Positions 6,802 to 7,474 of a stretch of 7,474 nucleotides of DNA are shown here, one piece after another. The translations under genes were made by a program, and so were the position numbers. The DNA lies in contig NZKC01000042.1 in NCBI GenBank assembly GCA_002692475.1, positions 1 to 7,474 on the forward strand. Reading direction: 5' to 3'. This stretch comes from Candidatus Pelagibacter sp. Its GTDB lineage: Bacteria; Pseudomonadota; Alphaproteobacteria; Pelagibacterales; Pelagibacteraceae. A model generated the notes under the pieces. It searched no databases. It was not told the origin of the DNA and saw only the letters and a program-made list of their open reading frames with translations. Positions within the stretch are counted from its first letter, which is position 1, and every line of letters starts with the position of its first letter.

Positions 6802-7461
6802 CTATATGGTTTTTAAAATTTTAATGTTTTTTTTTAAATTTCCGTTATTTTCCCTAAAAATAGTTGTACCTGATACAATAATATTTGCTCCAGCCGCAAT
6901 GACCGATTTTGAATTTGAAAAATTTATTCCACCATCTACTTCTATATCAAATTTAAAATTATATTTTTCCTTTAAATTTTTTAACTTTTCTATCTTGTTT
7001 AAAACTTTAGGCATAAATTTTTGTCCGCCAAAACCTGGGTAAACACTCATTACTAAAACTAAATTAATTTTATCTAAGTACTTAGTAACCAGGTTAATTG
7101 AAGAATTTGGATTTAGAGATATTCCAACTTTTTTTTTGAATTTTTTTATCTCTTTAATTGACTTTAACAAATTATTTGTAGCTTCAGGGTGTATTGTTAT
7201 AATATCTGCACCAGCTTCAGCATAACTTTTAATATATTTATGAACTGGAGAAATCATCAAATGGACATCGAATGGTAGTTTTGTATACTTTCTTAAAGAT
7301 TGTATTACCGGGGGTCCTATTGTTAAATTGGGAACAAAATGGCCATCCATAACATCAACATGTATTAAATCTGCCCCACCATTTTCTAATCTTTTTATAT
7401 CTTTGCCAAGCCGACTAAAATCAGCAGACAATATAGATGGTGAAATTTGTATTTTTTTCAT
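6802..7461 (-). CDS. rpe: Ribulose-phosphate 3-epimerase
   Basis: Rpe interconverts ribulose 5-phosphate and xylulose 5-phosphate in the cytoplasm, a step of the non-oxidative pentose phosphate pathway. The 219-residue TIM barrel is complete and of normal length. Visible signatures are SPSILSADFSRLG at 7-19, the metal-binding HVDVMDGHFVPN at 34-45 (His34, Asp36), VHLMI at 66-70 (His67), the phosphate-binding loop MSVYPGFGGQKF at 138-149, catalytic Asp176 in EVDGGIN at 174-180, and SGTTIF near the end. Tyr141 replaces the Asn or Glu commonly found in the loop, a position that varies in the family. It is the first gene visible in the rpe, heparinase-like, purH operon. Only 13 bases precede the ATG; they contain TAA and TAG on the minus strand, so an upstream gene could end there, but this cannot be settled. 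No ribosome site is seen. Confidence 0.98.
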   Translation of the reverse strand: MKKIQISPSILSADFSRLGKDIKRLENGGADLIHVDVMDGHFVPNLTIGPPVIQSLRKYTKLPFDVHLMISPVHKYIKSYAEAGADIITIHPEATNNLLKSIKEIKKFKKKVGISLNPNSSINLVTKYLDKINLVLVMSVYPGFGGQKFMPKVLNKIEKLKNLKEKYNFKFDIEVDGGINFSNSKSVIAAGANIIVSGTTIFRENNGNLKKNIKILKTI

Positions 7462-7474
7462 TGAAACTATTAAA

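Noticed and set aside
6782..7042. Plus-strand open frame of 86 codons.
   Set aside because: Antisense to rpe, which carries all its family motifs; composition is that of a shadow frame.

Overview
The window looks like a stretch of an alphaproteobacterial core genome with very high A+T content and almost no spacer DNA. Gene order, lysine/asparagine/isoleucine-rich proteins and 0 to 3 base junctions all suggest the SAR11 clade (Pelagibacterales). This is inferred from sequence character; no 16S or other taxonomic marker is present.

Layout: (1) positions 1-1329, minus strand: N-terminal two thirds of the DNA translocase FtsK, whose C-terminus runs off the left edge. (2) positions 1330-1394: short divergent spacer with a plausible plus-strand promoter. 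(3) 1395-2492, plus strand: UbiH/COQ6-type FAD monooxygenase (ubiquinone pathway). (4) 2493-3137, minus strand: stand-alone Lon N-terminal substrate-binding domain protein, meeting the monooxygenase stop to stop with no base between. (5) 3138-3198: divergent spacer with a good promoter driving (6) tRNA-Gly(GCC) at 3199-3273 and, 16 bases later, (7) pterin-4a-carbinolamine dehydratase at 3290-3628. (8-10) 7461 down to 3632, minus strand: a tightly packed operon rpe, heparinase II/III-like gene, purH, with one-base gaps, ending three bases from the dehydratase stop codon.

The genes are mostly housekeeping: chromosome segregation, quinone hydroxylation, purine synthesis (PurH makes IMP) and the pentose phosphate/Calvin-type epimerase reaction (Rpe). 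Rpe and PurH meet metabolically around ribose phosphate and PRPP, but the heparinase-like protein between them has no obvious place in that chemistry and is the main functional puzzle here. No mobile element, CRISPR array, phage gene, riboswitch or intrinsic terminator was found, and no spacer longer than 65 bases exists. I do not see a previously undescribed multi-gene system; the points worth following are the heparinase-like gene, an altered flavin-binding motif in the monooxygenase, and the way genes are punctuated and transcribed with almost no intergenic DNA.
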